Shown piece by piece: positions 8,014-15,503 of a stretch of DNA of 26,329 bases (the stretch's first letter is position 1; each line of letters opens with the position of its first letter). Location: positions 1 to 26,329 of the forward strand of contig JBOGDF010000025.1 in NCBI GenBank assembly GCA_050701635.1, in the 5' to 3' direction. A program made the translations under genes and the position numbers. A model generated the notes under the pieces. That model ran no database searches. It was not told where the DNA came from and was given only the letters and a program-made list of their open reading frames with translations. Source of the DNA: WHSM01 sp050701635. Its GTDB lineage: Bacteria; Actinomycetota; Actinomycetes; Mycobacteriales; Micromonosporaceae.

Positions 8014-8468
8014 CCCCTCTGGTGGTACGCGAAGCAGCCGCCTCCGACGTGCCGGTCCTGGCGCGGCTGCGGCGAGCCTGGGCTGAGGAGGACGCGGGGA
8101 CGCCGATCGACGATCCGGACTTCGAGGCAAACTTCGCCGAGTGGTACGCCGCCGAGCGGTCCCGCCGGCTGACCTGGCTGGCCGAGGCGGACGGCGTGCC
8201 GGTGGGGATGCTCAACCTGGTGGTGTTCGACCGGATGGTCAAGCCCGGCCGCCCGCGCAGCCAGTGGGGGTACGTCAGCAACGTGTTCATCCTCGCCGGG
8301 CACCGCGACCGCGGCGCCGGGCGCAAGCTGGTCGAGGCTGCGCTGCGGTACGCCCGCGAGCACGACTTCGCCCGGGTGGTGCTCTCGCCGTCGGAGCGGT
8401 CCGTACCGTTCTACCGGCGCGCCGGTTTCGGCGACGCCGACTCGCTGTTGCTACACCCCCTGACCTGA
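8010..8468 (+). CDS. GNAT-family N-acetyltransferase
   Basis: This 152-aa protein is the size of a single GNAT domain. It has the acetyl-CoA-binding motif A in a typical form: YVSNVFILAGHRDRGAGRKL, where the R/Q-x-x-G-x-G/A loop is RDRGAGRK. It ends with SERSVPFYRRAGF, the usual late strand and helix. It should transfer an acyl group from acyl-CoA to an amine, with unknown substrate. The ATG at 8010 overlaps the radical SAM stop (ATGA) and has no good Shine-Dalgarno, so translation is probably coupled. Its position between the radical SAM gene and its DUF2344 partner suggests a shared job, which is inference. Confidence 0.88.
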   Translation: MTPLVVREAAASDVPVLARLRRAWAEEDAGTPIDDPDFEANFAEWYAAERSRRLTWLAEADGVPVGMLNLVVFDRMVKPGRPRSQWGYVSNVFILAGHRDRGAGRKLVEAALRYAREHDFARVVLSPSERSVPFYRRAGFGDADSLLLHPLT

Positions 8469-8525
8469 GAGGAGCCGGCGATCGGCAAGCGCAGACCGAC
8501 GCCCGACCGGGAGCAACAGCCGGTC

Positions 8526-9281
8526 GTGCAACGGGTACGGATCCGGTACGCCAAGCGCGGCCGGCTGCGATTCATCTCGCACCGCGACTTCGCCCGCGCC
8601 CTGGAACGGGCGGTCCGCCGGGCGGAGCTGCCGATCGCGTACTCGGCCGGGTTCTCGCCGCACCCGAAGATCTCCTACGTTGGCGCCGCGCCCACCGGCG
8701 TGGCGAGCGAGGCCGAGTACGCCGAGCTCGGGCTGCAACGCGAGATGGATCCCGGGGAGCTGCGTACGGCGCTGGACGGCGTACTGCCGGACGGGATCGA
8801 CATCGTGGAGGCGGTGACCGCGACTGGCGGCAGCCTGCCGGACCGGATCGACGTGTCCCGCTGGCGGCTGGAGCTGCCCGGGGTGGCGCCGGACGCGCTG
8901 CGGGCCGCGGTGGCGAGGTTCACCGCCGAGGAGCAGGTGCTCGTGGAGCGGCTCACCAAACAGGGCCGCCGTACGCTCGACGCCCGCGCGGCGGTGATCC
9001 GCTGTGAGGCGGAGGAACCTCCCGCAATGTCCGATCCGGATGGCGTGCCGGGCGCGCCCTCCGGGGAGTCGCACGCACTGTGTGCGATACTTGACCTCGT
9101 CGTACGGCACGTAACGCCGTCCGTACGACCCGATGAGGTCCTAGCCGGCCTACGTGTCGTGGCCGATCTGGAGCCGCCGGTGCCCGTACGGGCAACCCGA
9201 CTGGCCCAGGGCACGCTCACCGAGCATGGCGAGATCGCCGATCCACTGACACCGGATCGCGAAGGGATACCTCAGCGGTAA
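8526..9281 (+). CDS. DUF2344 / TIGR03936 radical SAM-associated protein
   Basis: The protein opens with the family signature VRIRYAKRGRLRFISHRD, followed by YSAGFSPHPKISYVGAAPTG, typical of DUF2344. The family occurs fused to, or next to, the TIGR03960 radical SAM protein and upstream of rne/rng; the reaction is unknown, with RNA or ribosome modification often supposed. The conventional start is GTG at 8526 (251 aa), but its purine-rich stretch GGGAG lies about 13 nt away. An in-frame ATC at 8481 has GGAG (8471-8474) at an ideal 6 nt and would add a charged 15-residue N-terminus (xGKRRPTPDREQQPV), so the true start may be upstream. The gene lies 12-57 bp after the acetyltransferase and about 140 bp before rne. 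Confidence 0.85.
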   Translation: MQRVRIRYAKRGRLRFISHRDFARALERAVRRAELPIAYSAGFSPHPKISYVGAAPTGVASEAEYAELGLQREMDPGELRTALDGVLPDGIDIVEAVTATGGSLPDRIDVSRWRLELPGVAPDALRAAVARFTAEEQVLVERLTKQGRRTLDARAAVIRCEAEEPPAMSDPDGVPGAPSGESHALCAILDLVVRHVTPSVRPDEVLAGLRVVADLEPPVPVRATRLAQGTLTEHGEIADPLTPDREGIPQR

Positions 9282-9318
9282 CCGTCGACGTGACGGTCCG
9301 ACCCGTACCAAGGGTCGG
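9282..9318 (+). promoter_or_regulatory. Two tandem hairpins ahead of rne
   Basis: CCGTC (9282-9286) pairs with GACGG (9292-9296), and CCGACCC (9298-9304) pairs with GGGTCGG (9312-9318) around a 7-nt loop. They immediately follow the DUF2344 stop. They could be a partial terminator or part of the rne leader. The remaining bases to 9422 show only a GGAG about 10 nt before the rne start. Confidence 0.4.
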
Positions 9319-9422
9319 GGCAGGAAGACTTCAGCGGCTCTCCGGAGTCGCGACGAGACAAGCCCGTTCCTGCGTGGCTGCGTAACCGCGCCCGGGGACG
9401 GCAGAACTGGAGTACGTCCGCA

Positions 9423-11819
9423 ATGCTCGACAACGAGCCGACGGGCGGCTCCGGCGCAGGCGAGAAGCCCGCGTCGGACACCGCCGATAGCCGTACCACC
9501 CGCAAGGCCGCCGTACCGCCGCCGGTGCTGTTCGTGGCGCCCGAGGCCACGAAGGCCGCGCCGGCCGAGACCGGCGGCGAGGAATCCGCGCCGCGCAGCC
9601 GGCGCCGGGGCAAGGCCGCCGAGGCCGAGCCGGAAACCGACAGCAAGCCGGCAAAACGTACGCGTTCCCGGCGCGGCGCCAAGGCCGCTGCCGAGGGCGC
9701 CTCCGAGGAGCCCGCTGCCGCGTCGGCGGAGCCGGCCGAGGCCGAGTCCAAGCCGAAGCGGCGCAGCCGTGCGAAGCCGAAGGCCGCGGAGGAGTCCGCC
9801 GCCACCGAGGAAGACACCGTCGAGGACGTCGAGGACGACGACGAGGAGTCCGCGGGGCGCCGCCGGCGTCGCCGGGGCCGGCGTGGCCGGGGCCGCGGCA
9901 AGGGCGGGGACGAAGCCGACGAGGGCGGCGACGAGCCGTCCGACGAGGCTGACGAGCCGGCAGCCGACGACGGCCAGACCGAAGAGACCAGCACCGTACG
10001 GCGTCGCCGCCGGCGCCGCCGCAAGGGTGCCGGAGACGCCGAGTCGGGCGACGAGGACGGCGTACAGACCGTGGTCAAGGTGCGCGACGGGCGCGCCGCA
10101 CGCGACGAGGTGCAGGGCGTCGCCGGCTCCACCCGGCTGGAAGCCAAGCGGCAGCGCCGCCGCGACGGACGGGAGCAGCGGCGTACCCGCCCGCCGATCC
10201 TGACCGAGTCGGAGTTCCTGGCGCGCCGGGAAGCCGTCGATCGGGTGATGGTGATCCGGGGCAGCGCCGACCGTACCCAGATCGGGGTGCTGGAGGACGG
10301 CGTACTGGTCGAGCACCACGTCACGCAGCAGTCCAGCAACGCGATGGCGGGCAACGTCTATCTGGGCAAGGTGCAGAACGTGCTGCCCAGCATGGAAGCG
10401 GCGTTCATCGACATCGGCCGGGGCCGCAATGCGGTGCTGTACGCCGGCGAGGTCAACTGGGACGCAGCCGGCCTCGAGGGGCGTACCCGCACCATCGAAC
10501 AGGCGCTGCGCCCCGGCGACTCGGTGCTGGTGCAGGTCACCAAGGACCCGGTCGGTCACAAGGGTGCCCGGCTGACCAGCCACGTCTCGCTCTCCGGCCG
10601 GCACCTGGTGTACGTGCCGCACGGCCACGCCTCCGGGATCAGCCGCAAGCTGCCCGACACCGAGCGCAAGCGGCTGCGGGACACGCTCAAGAAGCTGGTC
10701 CCCGAGGAGGCCGGCGTGATCGTACGGACCGCGGCCGAGGGCGCCTCCGAACAGGATCTGGAGCGCGACGTCGCCCGGCTGCAGGCGCAGTGGGAAGAGA
10801 TCGAGAAGAAGGCGAAGAACGCCAAGCCACCTTCCCTGTTGTACGAAGAGCCCGACCTGGTGATCCGGGTGGTCCGCGACATCTTCAACGAGGACTTCAA
10901 GGAGCTGGCGATCCAGGGCGAGGACGCCTGGACCCTGGTCGAGCCGTACCTCGAGCACGTCTCTCCGGAGCTGGTTTCGCGGGTACGCCGCCACACCGGC
11001 CCGTCCGACGTGTTCGCCGAGCTGCGGGTCGACGAGCAGCTGCTCAAGGCGCTCGACCGCAAGGTCTACCTGCCCTCCGGCGGTCACCTGGTGATCGACC
11101 GCACCGAGGCGATGACCGTGATCGACGTCAACACCGGCAAGTTCACCGGCAAGGGCGGCAACCTCGAGGAGACGGTCACCCGCAACAACCTGGAGGCGGC
11201 CGAGGAGATCGTGCACCAGCTGCGGCTGCGCGACCTGGGCGGCATCATCGTGATCGACTTCATCGACATGGTGCTGGAGGCGAACCGGGAGCTGGTGCTG
11301 CGCCGGCTCACCGAATGCCTGGGCCGGGACCGTACGAAGCACCAGGTCACCGAGATCACCTCGCTCGGGCTGGTGCAGATGACCCGGAAGCGGGTGGGTC
11401 AGGGCCTGCTCGACGTGTTCAGCGAGACCTGTGAGCACTGCCGGGGCCGGGGCGTGATCGTGCAGACCGCCGCACTGGAGGCGAAGCCCGAGCAGAAGTC
11501 GCCGGTCGCCGAGGTGAAGCGGGTGGCGGCGGCCAGCACCAACGGCGACGGCAAGGCCGCGGACGGTACGCCGTCCAACGGCGACCAGCCGTCCGACGCC
11601 GCCGCGGAGCCGTCCGGTAAGAGCGGACGCCGCCGCCGGCGCAAGTCGGCCGGCGCCGAATCGAAGTCCGAGGACGCTCAGCCGAAGCCTGATGGTGCTG
11701 AGCCGAAGTCTGATGGCGCGACGCCGGCTGGTGACCAGGCCGCTTCAGGTGACCAGGCGGCTTCGGGCGAGGGTGCAGCGCGCGGCGACCAGTCCGCCGA
11801 CGAGCATGCCCCGGTTTGA
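9423..11819 (+). CDS. rne: Ribonuclease E/G
   Basis: The 798-aa endoribonuclease processes rRNA precursors and decays mRNA. Its conserved core is in the middle and late part. An S1 domain (about 270-370) contains GNVYLGKVQNVLPSMEAAFID. The DNase I-like catalytic domain carries TEAMTVIDVNTGKF (D568) and GGIIVIDFIDM (D612), equivalent to Asp303 and Asp346 of E. coli RNase E. A zinc-link CEHC is at 670-673. The long N-terminal arm (1-250) is disordered and alternates acidic stretches with Arg-rich patches such as GRRRRRRGRRGRGRGKG. The C-terminal arm (from about 690) is also low complexity, with degenerate repeats near the end (AEPKSDGA, GDQAASG). Such arms fit actinobacterial RNase E, where they bind RNA and partners. 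The ATG at 9423 follows GGAG at 10 nt. Confidence 0.96.
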   Translation: MLDNEPTGGSGAGEKPASDTADSRTTRKAAVPPPVLFVAPEATKAAPAETGGEESAPRSRRRGKAAEAEPETDSKPAKRTRSRRGAKAAAEGASEEPAAASAEPAEAESKPKRRSRAKPKAAEESAATEEDTVEDVEDDDEESAGRRRRRRGRRGRGRGKGGDEADEGGDEPSDEADEPAADDGQTEETSTVRRRRRRRRKGAGDAESGDEDGVQTVVKVRDGRAARDEVQGVAGSTRLEAKRQRRRDGREQRRTRPPILTESEFLARREAVDRVMVIRGSADRTQIGVLEDGVLVEHHVTQQSSNAMAGNVYLGKVQNVLPSMEAAFIDIGRGRNAVLYAGEVNWDAAGLEGRTRTIEQALRPGDSVLVQVTKDPVGHKGARLTSHVSLSGRHLVYVPHGHASGISRKLPDTERKRLRDTLKKLVPEEAGVIVRTAAEGASEQDLERDVARLQAQWEEIEKKAKNAKPPSLLYEEPDLVIRVVRDIFNEDFKELAIQGEDAWTLVEPYLEHVSPELVSRVRRHTGPSDVFAELRVDEQLLKALDRKVYLPSGGHLVIDRTEAMTVIDVNTGKFTGKGGNLEETVTRNNLEAAEEIVHQLRLRDLGGIIVIDFIDMVLEANRELVLRRLTECLGRDRTKHQVTEITSLGLVQMTRKRVGQGLLDVFSETCEHCRGRGVIVQTAALEAKPEQKSPVAEVKRVAAASTNGDGKAADGTPSNGDQPSDAAAEPSGKSGRRRRRKSAGAESKSEDAQPKPDGAEPKSDGATPAGDQAASGDQAASGEGAARGDQSADEHAPV

Positions 11820-11845
11820 TGGTCGGCGTGCGGATGACGTACCCT
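11816..11845 (+). promoter_or_regulatory. Candidate promoter for rplU-rpmA
   Basis: TTGATG (11816-11821) and TACCCT (11840-11845) are separated by 18 bp, a good sigma-A-like spacing. The -35 overlaps the rne stop codon. The resulting leader of about 90 nt contains a small hairpin (CTCGC-GCC-GCGAG near 11884-11896), so rplU-rpmA could be expressed independently of rne. Confidence 0.5.
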
Positions 11846-11941
11846 TGCCTGCGGCGTACTCGCGTGCGCCCGATTCTCCGTGCGCTCGCGCCGCGAGGAT
11901 GACCCCACCACCGTAGGACCACGACAGAGAGCTGCGTGAAG

Positions 11942-12268
11942 ATGTACGCGATCGTCAAGACCGGCGGCAAGCAGTACAAGGTCGCCGAAGGCGATGTGAT
12001 CGAGGTTGAGCGGCTCGCGGTCGAGCCGGGCGGCGAAGTCAGCCTGCCGGCCGTACTGCTGGTGGACGGCGAGGGCGACGACGTCAGCGTGGTGACCGAC
12101 GCGGCGAAGTTGGCCGCCGTCACCGTCACCGGCGAGGTCGTCGGGCACGGCAAGGGGCCGAAGATCAAGATCCACAAGTTCAAGAACAAGACTGGTTACC
12201 ACAAGCGCCAGGGTCACCGCCAGCAGAACACGCAGGTGAAGGTGACCGGCATCAAGAGCGGGAAGTAG
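11942..12268 (+). CDS. rplU: 50S ribosomal protein L21
   Basis: The 108-aa protein starts MYAIVKTGGKQYKVAEGDVIEVERL, the standard L21 N-terminus, and ends with the basic signature KKTGYHKRQGHRQ in the form KNKTGYHKRQGHRQQNTQVKV. L21 binds 23S rRNA in the large subunit next to L20. I prefer ATG at 11942 because homologs begin MYAIV. A GTG two codons earlier (11936) is also possible: AGAGAG (11926-11931) is 10 nt from the ATG and 4 nt from the GTG. rpmA follows after 8 bp, so the two form one transcript ending at 12590. Confidence 0.97.
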   Translation: MYAIVKTGGKQYKVAEGDVIEVERLAVEPGGEVSLPAVLLVDGEGDDVSVVTDAAKLAAVTVTGEVVGHGKGPKIKIHKFKNKTGYHKRQGHRQQNTQVKVTGIKSGK

Positions 12269-12276
12269 GCGCCGAG

Positions 12277-12540
12277 ATGGCACACAAGAAAGGTGCGTCG
12301 AGCTCGCGGAACGGCCGCGATTCCAACGCCCAGCGGCTCGGTGTGAAGCGGTTCGGCGGCCAGCTGGTCCGCGCCGGCGAAATCCTGATCCGGCAGCGCG
12401 GCACCAAGTTCCACCCGGGCGACCAGGTGGGACGCGGCGGCGACGACACGCTGTTCGCGCTCGCCGACGGCAAGGTGGCGTTCGGCACCAAGCGCGGCCG
12501 CAAGACCGTCAACATCGTTTCGGCGGACGCCGAGGCATAA
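12277..12540 (+). CDS. rpmA: 50S ribosomal protein L27
   Basis: The 87-aa protein is canonical L27, beginning MAHKKGASSSRNGRDSNAQRL and including GVKRFGGQLV and RGTKFHPGDQVGRGGDDTLFA. L27's N-terminus reaches the peptidyl-transferase centre of the 50S subunit. There is no N-terminal cleavage extension of the kind seen in Firmicutes. It is 8 bp downstream of rplU and is the last gene before a strong terminator. Confidence 0.98.
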   Translation: MAHKKGASSSRNGRDSNAQRLGVKRFGGQLVRAGEILIRQRGTKFHPGDQVGRGGDDTLFALADGKVAFGTKRGRKTVNIVSADAEA

Positions 12541-12552
12541 CCCCACAAACTC

Positions 12553-12595
12553 GCGAAGGACGGGCCGGGCGATCCCGGCCCGTCCTTCGCTTGTT
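12553..12595 (+). terminator. Rho-independent terminator of the rplU-rpmA transcript
   Basis: A perfect 17-bp GC-rich stem (12553-12569 with 12574-12590) with loop CGAT starts 12 bp after the rpmA stop and is followed by TTGTT. It is the strongest classical terminator in the window. Confidence 0.93.
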
Positions 12596-12621
12596 CACCC
12601 TTCCGCCGCGCGCGTTCCGGT

Positions 12622-12677
12622 GATCTTGGGGTTCTGGTCGTCGAGGAACAAGGCATGACGACCATTTCCCCAAGATC
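12622..12677. repeat. Long imperfect palindrome between rpmA and obg
   Basis: GATCTTGGGG (12622-12631) pairs with CCCCAAGATC (12668-12677). After a 3x3 internal loop, TGGTCGTC (12635-12642) pairs with GACGACCA (12657-12664), leaving a 14-nt loop. It lies after a complete terminator and before the obg ribosome-binding site, so neither function explains it. It is less GC-rich than its surroundings. It resembles a dispersed palindromic unit, but only one copy is in this window. Confidence 0.6.
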
Positions 12678-12724
12678 CGCACACCTGGAAGCGATTGTGG
12701 CGGGGTCTGGTAGAGGATGAGGCT

Positions 12725-14158
12725 GTGACCACGTTTGTTGACCGGGTCGTGCTGCACGTGACAGCCGGCGACGGCGGTCACGGGTGCGCGTCCGTACACC
12801 GCGAGAAGTTCAAGCCGTTCGGGGGCCCGGACGGCGGCAACGGCGGCTCCGGCGGCGACGTGCTGCTGACCGTGAGCCAGGGCGTACACACGCTGCTGGA
12901 CTTCCATTTCCGGCCGCACGTGAAGGCCCAGAACGGCGTCGGTGGCCAGGGATCGAACCGGCACGGCGCCAACGGCGACGACCTGGTGCTGCAGGTGCCG
13001 GACGGCACCGTGGTGCAGACACCGGACGGTGAGGTGCTGGCGGACCTGGTCGGCGTAGGGACCACGTACGTGGTGGCACAGGGCGGGCGCGGCGGGCGCG
13101 GCAACGCGGCGCTGGCGAACACCCGGCGGCGGGCTCCCGGTTTCGCCGAGCTGGGCGAGCCGGGGCAGCAGCTCGACGTCGTGCTGGAGTTGAAGAGCGT
13201 CGCCGACGTGGGGCTGGTGGGCTTTCCCAGCGCCGGCAAGTCGTCGCTGATCTCGGTGCTGTCGGCGGCCCGCCCCAAGATCGCGGACTACCCGTTCACC
13301 ACCCTGGTGCCGAACCTCGGGGTGGTACGCATGGGCGAGGACACCTTCACCGTGGCCGACGTACCGGGGCTGATCGAGGGCGCCGCCGAGGGGAAGGGGC
13401 TCGGCCTGGAGTTCCTGCGGCACGTCGAGCGGTGCGCCGTGCTGGTGCACGTGGTCGACTGCGCCACCATGGAGCCGGGACGCGACCCGGTCAGCGACAT
13501 CGACGCCATCGAGCGGGAGCTGGCGGCGTACGGGGGGCTGGCGGACCGGCCGCGGATCGTGGCGCTGAACAAGACCGACGTACCGGACGGAGCGGAGCTG
13601 GCCGAGCTGGTACGCCCCGAGCTGGAAGCGCGCGGTTTGCCGGTGTTCGGTATCAGCGCGGTAACTCGCGACGGTTTGCGACCATTCACGTTCGCCCTCG
13701 CCGAGGCGGTACGCAAGCACCGCGACGAGCTGCCGCCGGCGGAGCCCACCCGGGTGGTGATCCGCCCACAGGCGGTCGACGACTCCGGCTTCACCGTGAC
13801 GCCGACCAAGGACGGCGGATTCCGGGTGACCGGCGCCAAACCCGAGCGCTGGATCCGCCAGACCGACTTCTCCAACGACGAGGCGGTGGGCTACCTGGCC
13901 GACCGGCTGGCGCGCATCGGAGTGGAGGAAGAGCTGGTCAAACAGGGTGCGACGCCGGGAGCGACGGTCACCATCGGCGACCGCGAGTTCGACTGGCAGC
14001 CCACCCTGTACGCCGGCGCCGAATTCACCCCCGGCGGCCGCGGCACCGACTACCGACTCGACACCAGCGACCGGGTGGGCGCCTCCGAGCGGCTCGAGGC
14101 CCGCAAGTCCCGGCGGCGGCGTACCGACGACCCGGATGGGGTGGAATCGGACGGGTAA
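12725..14158 (+). CDS. obg: GTPase Obg/CgtA, ribosome assembly
   Basis: This 477-aa GTPase acts in late 50S assembly and stress signalling. The glycine-rich Obg fold is at 1-160 (TAGDGGHGCASVHREK, GGPDGGNGGSGGDV, RGGRGNAAL). The G domain follows with GFPSAGKSS (G1, 166-174), YPFTT (G2), DVPGLIEGA (G3), NKTD (G4, 282-285) and SAV (G5). A C-terminal OCT domain spans about 340-430 (VIRPQ, GGFRVTGAKPERWIRQTDF), then a basic tail. GTG at 12725 gives MTTFVDRVVLHV, matching homologs, with AGAGG 8 nt upstream. A longer TTG-started frame from 12695 has no homolog-like sequence. Position directly after rplU-rpmA is the standard bacterial order. Confidence 0.97.
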   Translation: MTTFVDRVVLHVTAGDGGHGCASVHREKFKPFGGPDGGNGGSGGDVLLTVSQGVHTLLDFHFRPHVKAQNGVGGQGSNRHGANGDDLVLQVPDGTVVQTPDGEVLADLVGVGTTYVVAQGGRGGRGNAALANTRRRAPGFAELGEPGQQLDVVLELKSVADVGLVGFPSAGKSSLISVLSAARPKIADYPFTTLVPNLGVVRMGEDTFTVADVPGLIEGAAEGKGLGLEFLRHVERCAVLVHVVDCATMEPGRDPVSDIDAIERELAAYGGLADRPRIVALNKTDVPDGAELAELVRPELEARGLPVFGISAVTRDGLRPFTFALAEAVRKHRDELPPAEPTRVVIRPQAVDDSGFTVTPTKDGGFRVTGAKPERWIRQTDFSNDEAVGYLADRLARIGVEEELVKQGATPGATVTIGDREFDWQPTLYAGAEFTPGGRGTDYRLDTSDRVGASERLEARKSRRRRTDDPDGVESDG

Positions 14159-14275
14159 TCGTTCCCGTACGACTGCTTCCCGCCAACCGCGTGCCCGTGT
14201 TACGCGAGTCCGGGGCATCTGGAGTACTCTGCCGCAATCCGTTCCCGGCTCACCGCGTCGCGCGGCGGAGGAGTC

Positions 14276-15493
14276 ATGTCACAGCTCGTCAAGCGCGGCG
14301 ACTCGCCACAGGACCGATTCGCCGCCGAGGTCCTCGACCTGTTCCGGTCCGACGGCCGGGTCGAGGACGCGTGGTATGACCGTGACCAGTTCGCGATCTC
14401 CGTACGGCCGGTGGACGGCACGCCGGTGTGGGCCCGGCTGACCGACCTCTACGAGCAGTGGGGTCTCGCTGATTCGGCCAGCCGGTCCGCACCTCTGGCG
14501 CAGCTGGTGCAGCAGACGCTGGCCCCGCCCGAGCTGCCCGACAGCTGGGAAGCCGCCCGGGAGTTGGTACGCCCGGTGCTGCGGGGCCTGACCGCCGCGT
14601 TGCCGCCGAGCCGGGAGCCGGAGTCCGGGGCGCTGTGGCGGCGCAGCATGCCGTACCTGGCCGAGCTGGTGGAGCTGGACCTCCCCGGCGGCCCGGCGCT
14701 GCCGATCGCGCACGTCGAGCAGTGGGGGATCAGCGCGGAAGACGTCTTCGCCACCGCCCGGCACAATCTCGCCGCCCGGGTGCTGCAGCCCGAGCTGTCC
14801 GGCCAGGCCGCGGACCGGGTGCTCCGGCTGGTCGACGACGGCGGGCTCTACTGCGTCTCACAGCTGCTGATCGACGGCTGGCTGGCGGGCTTCTCCTGGC
14901 ATCTCGGCGGTCGCCCGGTGGCGTTCCTCCCGGACCGCTCGACGCTGCTGGTCGCGCCGGACAACCCGGCCGTACTCACCAGCGTCTTCGAGATGGTCGA
15001 GGAGGAGTACGACCGGGCCACCCGTCCGGTGTCGCCGATGGCGTACACGGTGGACGGCACGGGCCGGCTGGTGCCGTACGCCGCGCCGCACGGACACCCG
15101 CTGTACGTGCCGGCAGGACGCGCCGAGCGGGTGCTGGCCGCCGCCGAGTACGGCAAGCAGAAGCGCTGGCTGGAGGACGCGGGATCGCCGCACCGGGCCG
15201 GCACGGTGATGCTGTCCGGGCGCTCCGACGGCAGCGTGTTCTCGGTGGCGACGATGTCCCGGGACGGCGCCACGCTGCTGCCGCGTACCGACTACGTGGC
15301 GATGTACGTCGACGCCGCCGAGACCGTCTTCGTGGCCTGGGACGACGCGCAGCAGATCCTCGGGCTCAAGCCGGAGCAGTTCCTGGAGCCGGAGCGCTAC
15401 CTGGTGGACCCGTGGCTGGCGGGCGGGTCACGCGGCGCCCTGCACGAGGCCGCCGTCGACCCGTGCGCCGGCAACCCGTACGCCGTCGCCTGA
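14276..15493 (+). CDS. Protein of unknown function, DUF1444/YtpQ-like
   Basis: The protein is 405 aa and soluble, without signal peptide or helix. The stretch WGISAEDVFATARHNLAAR, then YCVSQLLIDGWL and a segment around LLVAPDNPAVL, recalls the DUF1444 (YtpQ/UPF0354) family, whose function is unknown; the match is by eye. No catalytic motif is evident. ATG at 14276 is preceded by GGAGGAG (14267-14273), close at 2-5 nt depending on the register used. It lies 117 bp after obg; a TACTCT at 14225-14230 could be its own -10. Its stop is 10 bp from the end of the convergent trpS gene. Confidence 0.75.
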   Translation: MSQLVKRGDSPQDRFAAEVLDLFRSDGRVEDAWYDRDQFAISVRPVDGTPVWARLTDLYEQWGLADSASRSAPLAQLVQQTLAPPELPDSWEAARELVRPVLRGLTAALPPSREPESGALWRRSMPYLAELVELDLPGGPALPIAHVEQWGISAEDVFATARHNLAARVLQPELSGQAADRVLRLVDDGGLYCVSQLLIDGWLAGFSWHLGGRPVAFLPDRSTLLVAPDNPAVLTSVFEMVEEEYDRATRPVSPMAYTVDGTGRLVPYAAPHGHPLYVPAGRAERVLAAAEYGKQKRWLEDAGSPHRAGTVMLSGRSDGSVFSVATMSRDGATLLPRTDYVAMYVDAAETVFVAWDDAQQILGLKPEQFLEPERYLVDPWLAGGSRGALHEAAVDPCAGNPYAVA

Positions 15494-15503
15494 CGCGGGC
15501 TCG

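Noticed and set aside
9150..11438. Long minus-strand frame opposite rne
   Set aside because: Shadow of the rne coding sequence, without a ribosome-binding site or known motifs.
11690..11800. Repeats near the end of rne as a recombination or insertion site
   Set aside because: They stay in frame and encode degenerate low-complexity repeats typical of disordered RNase E tails.
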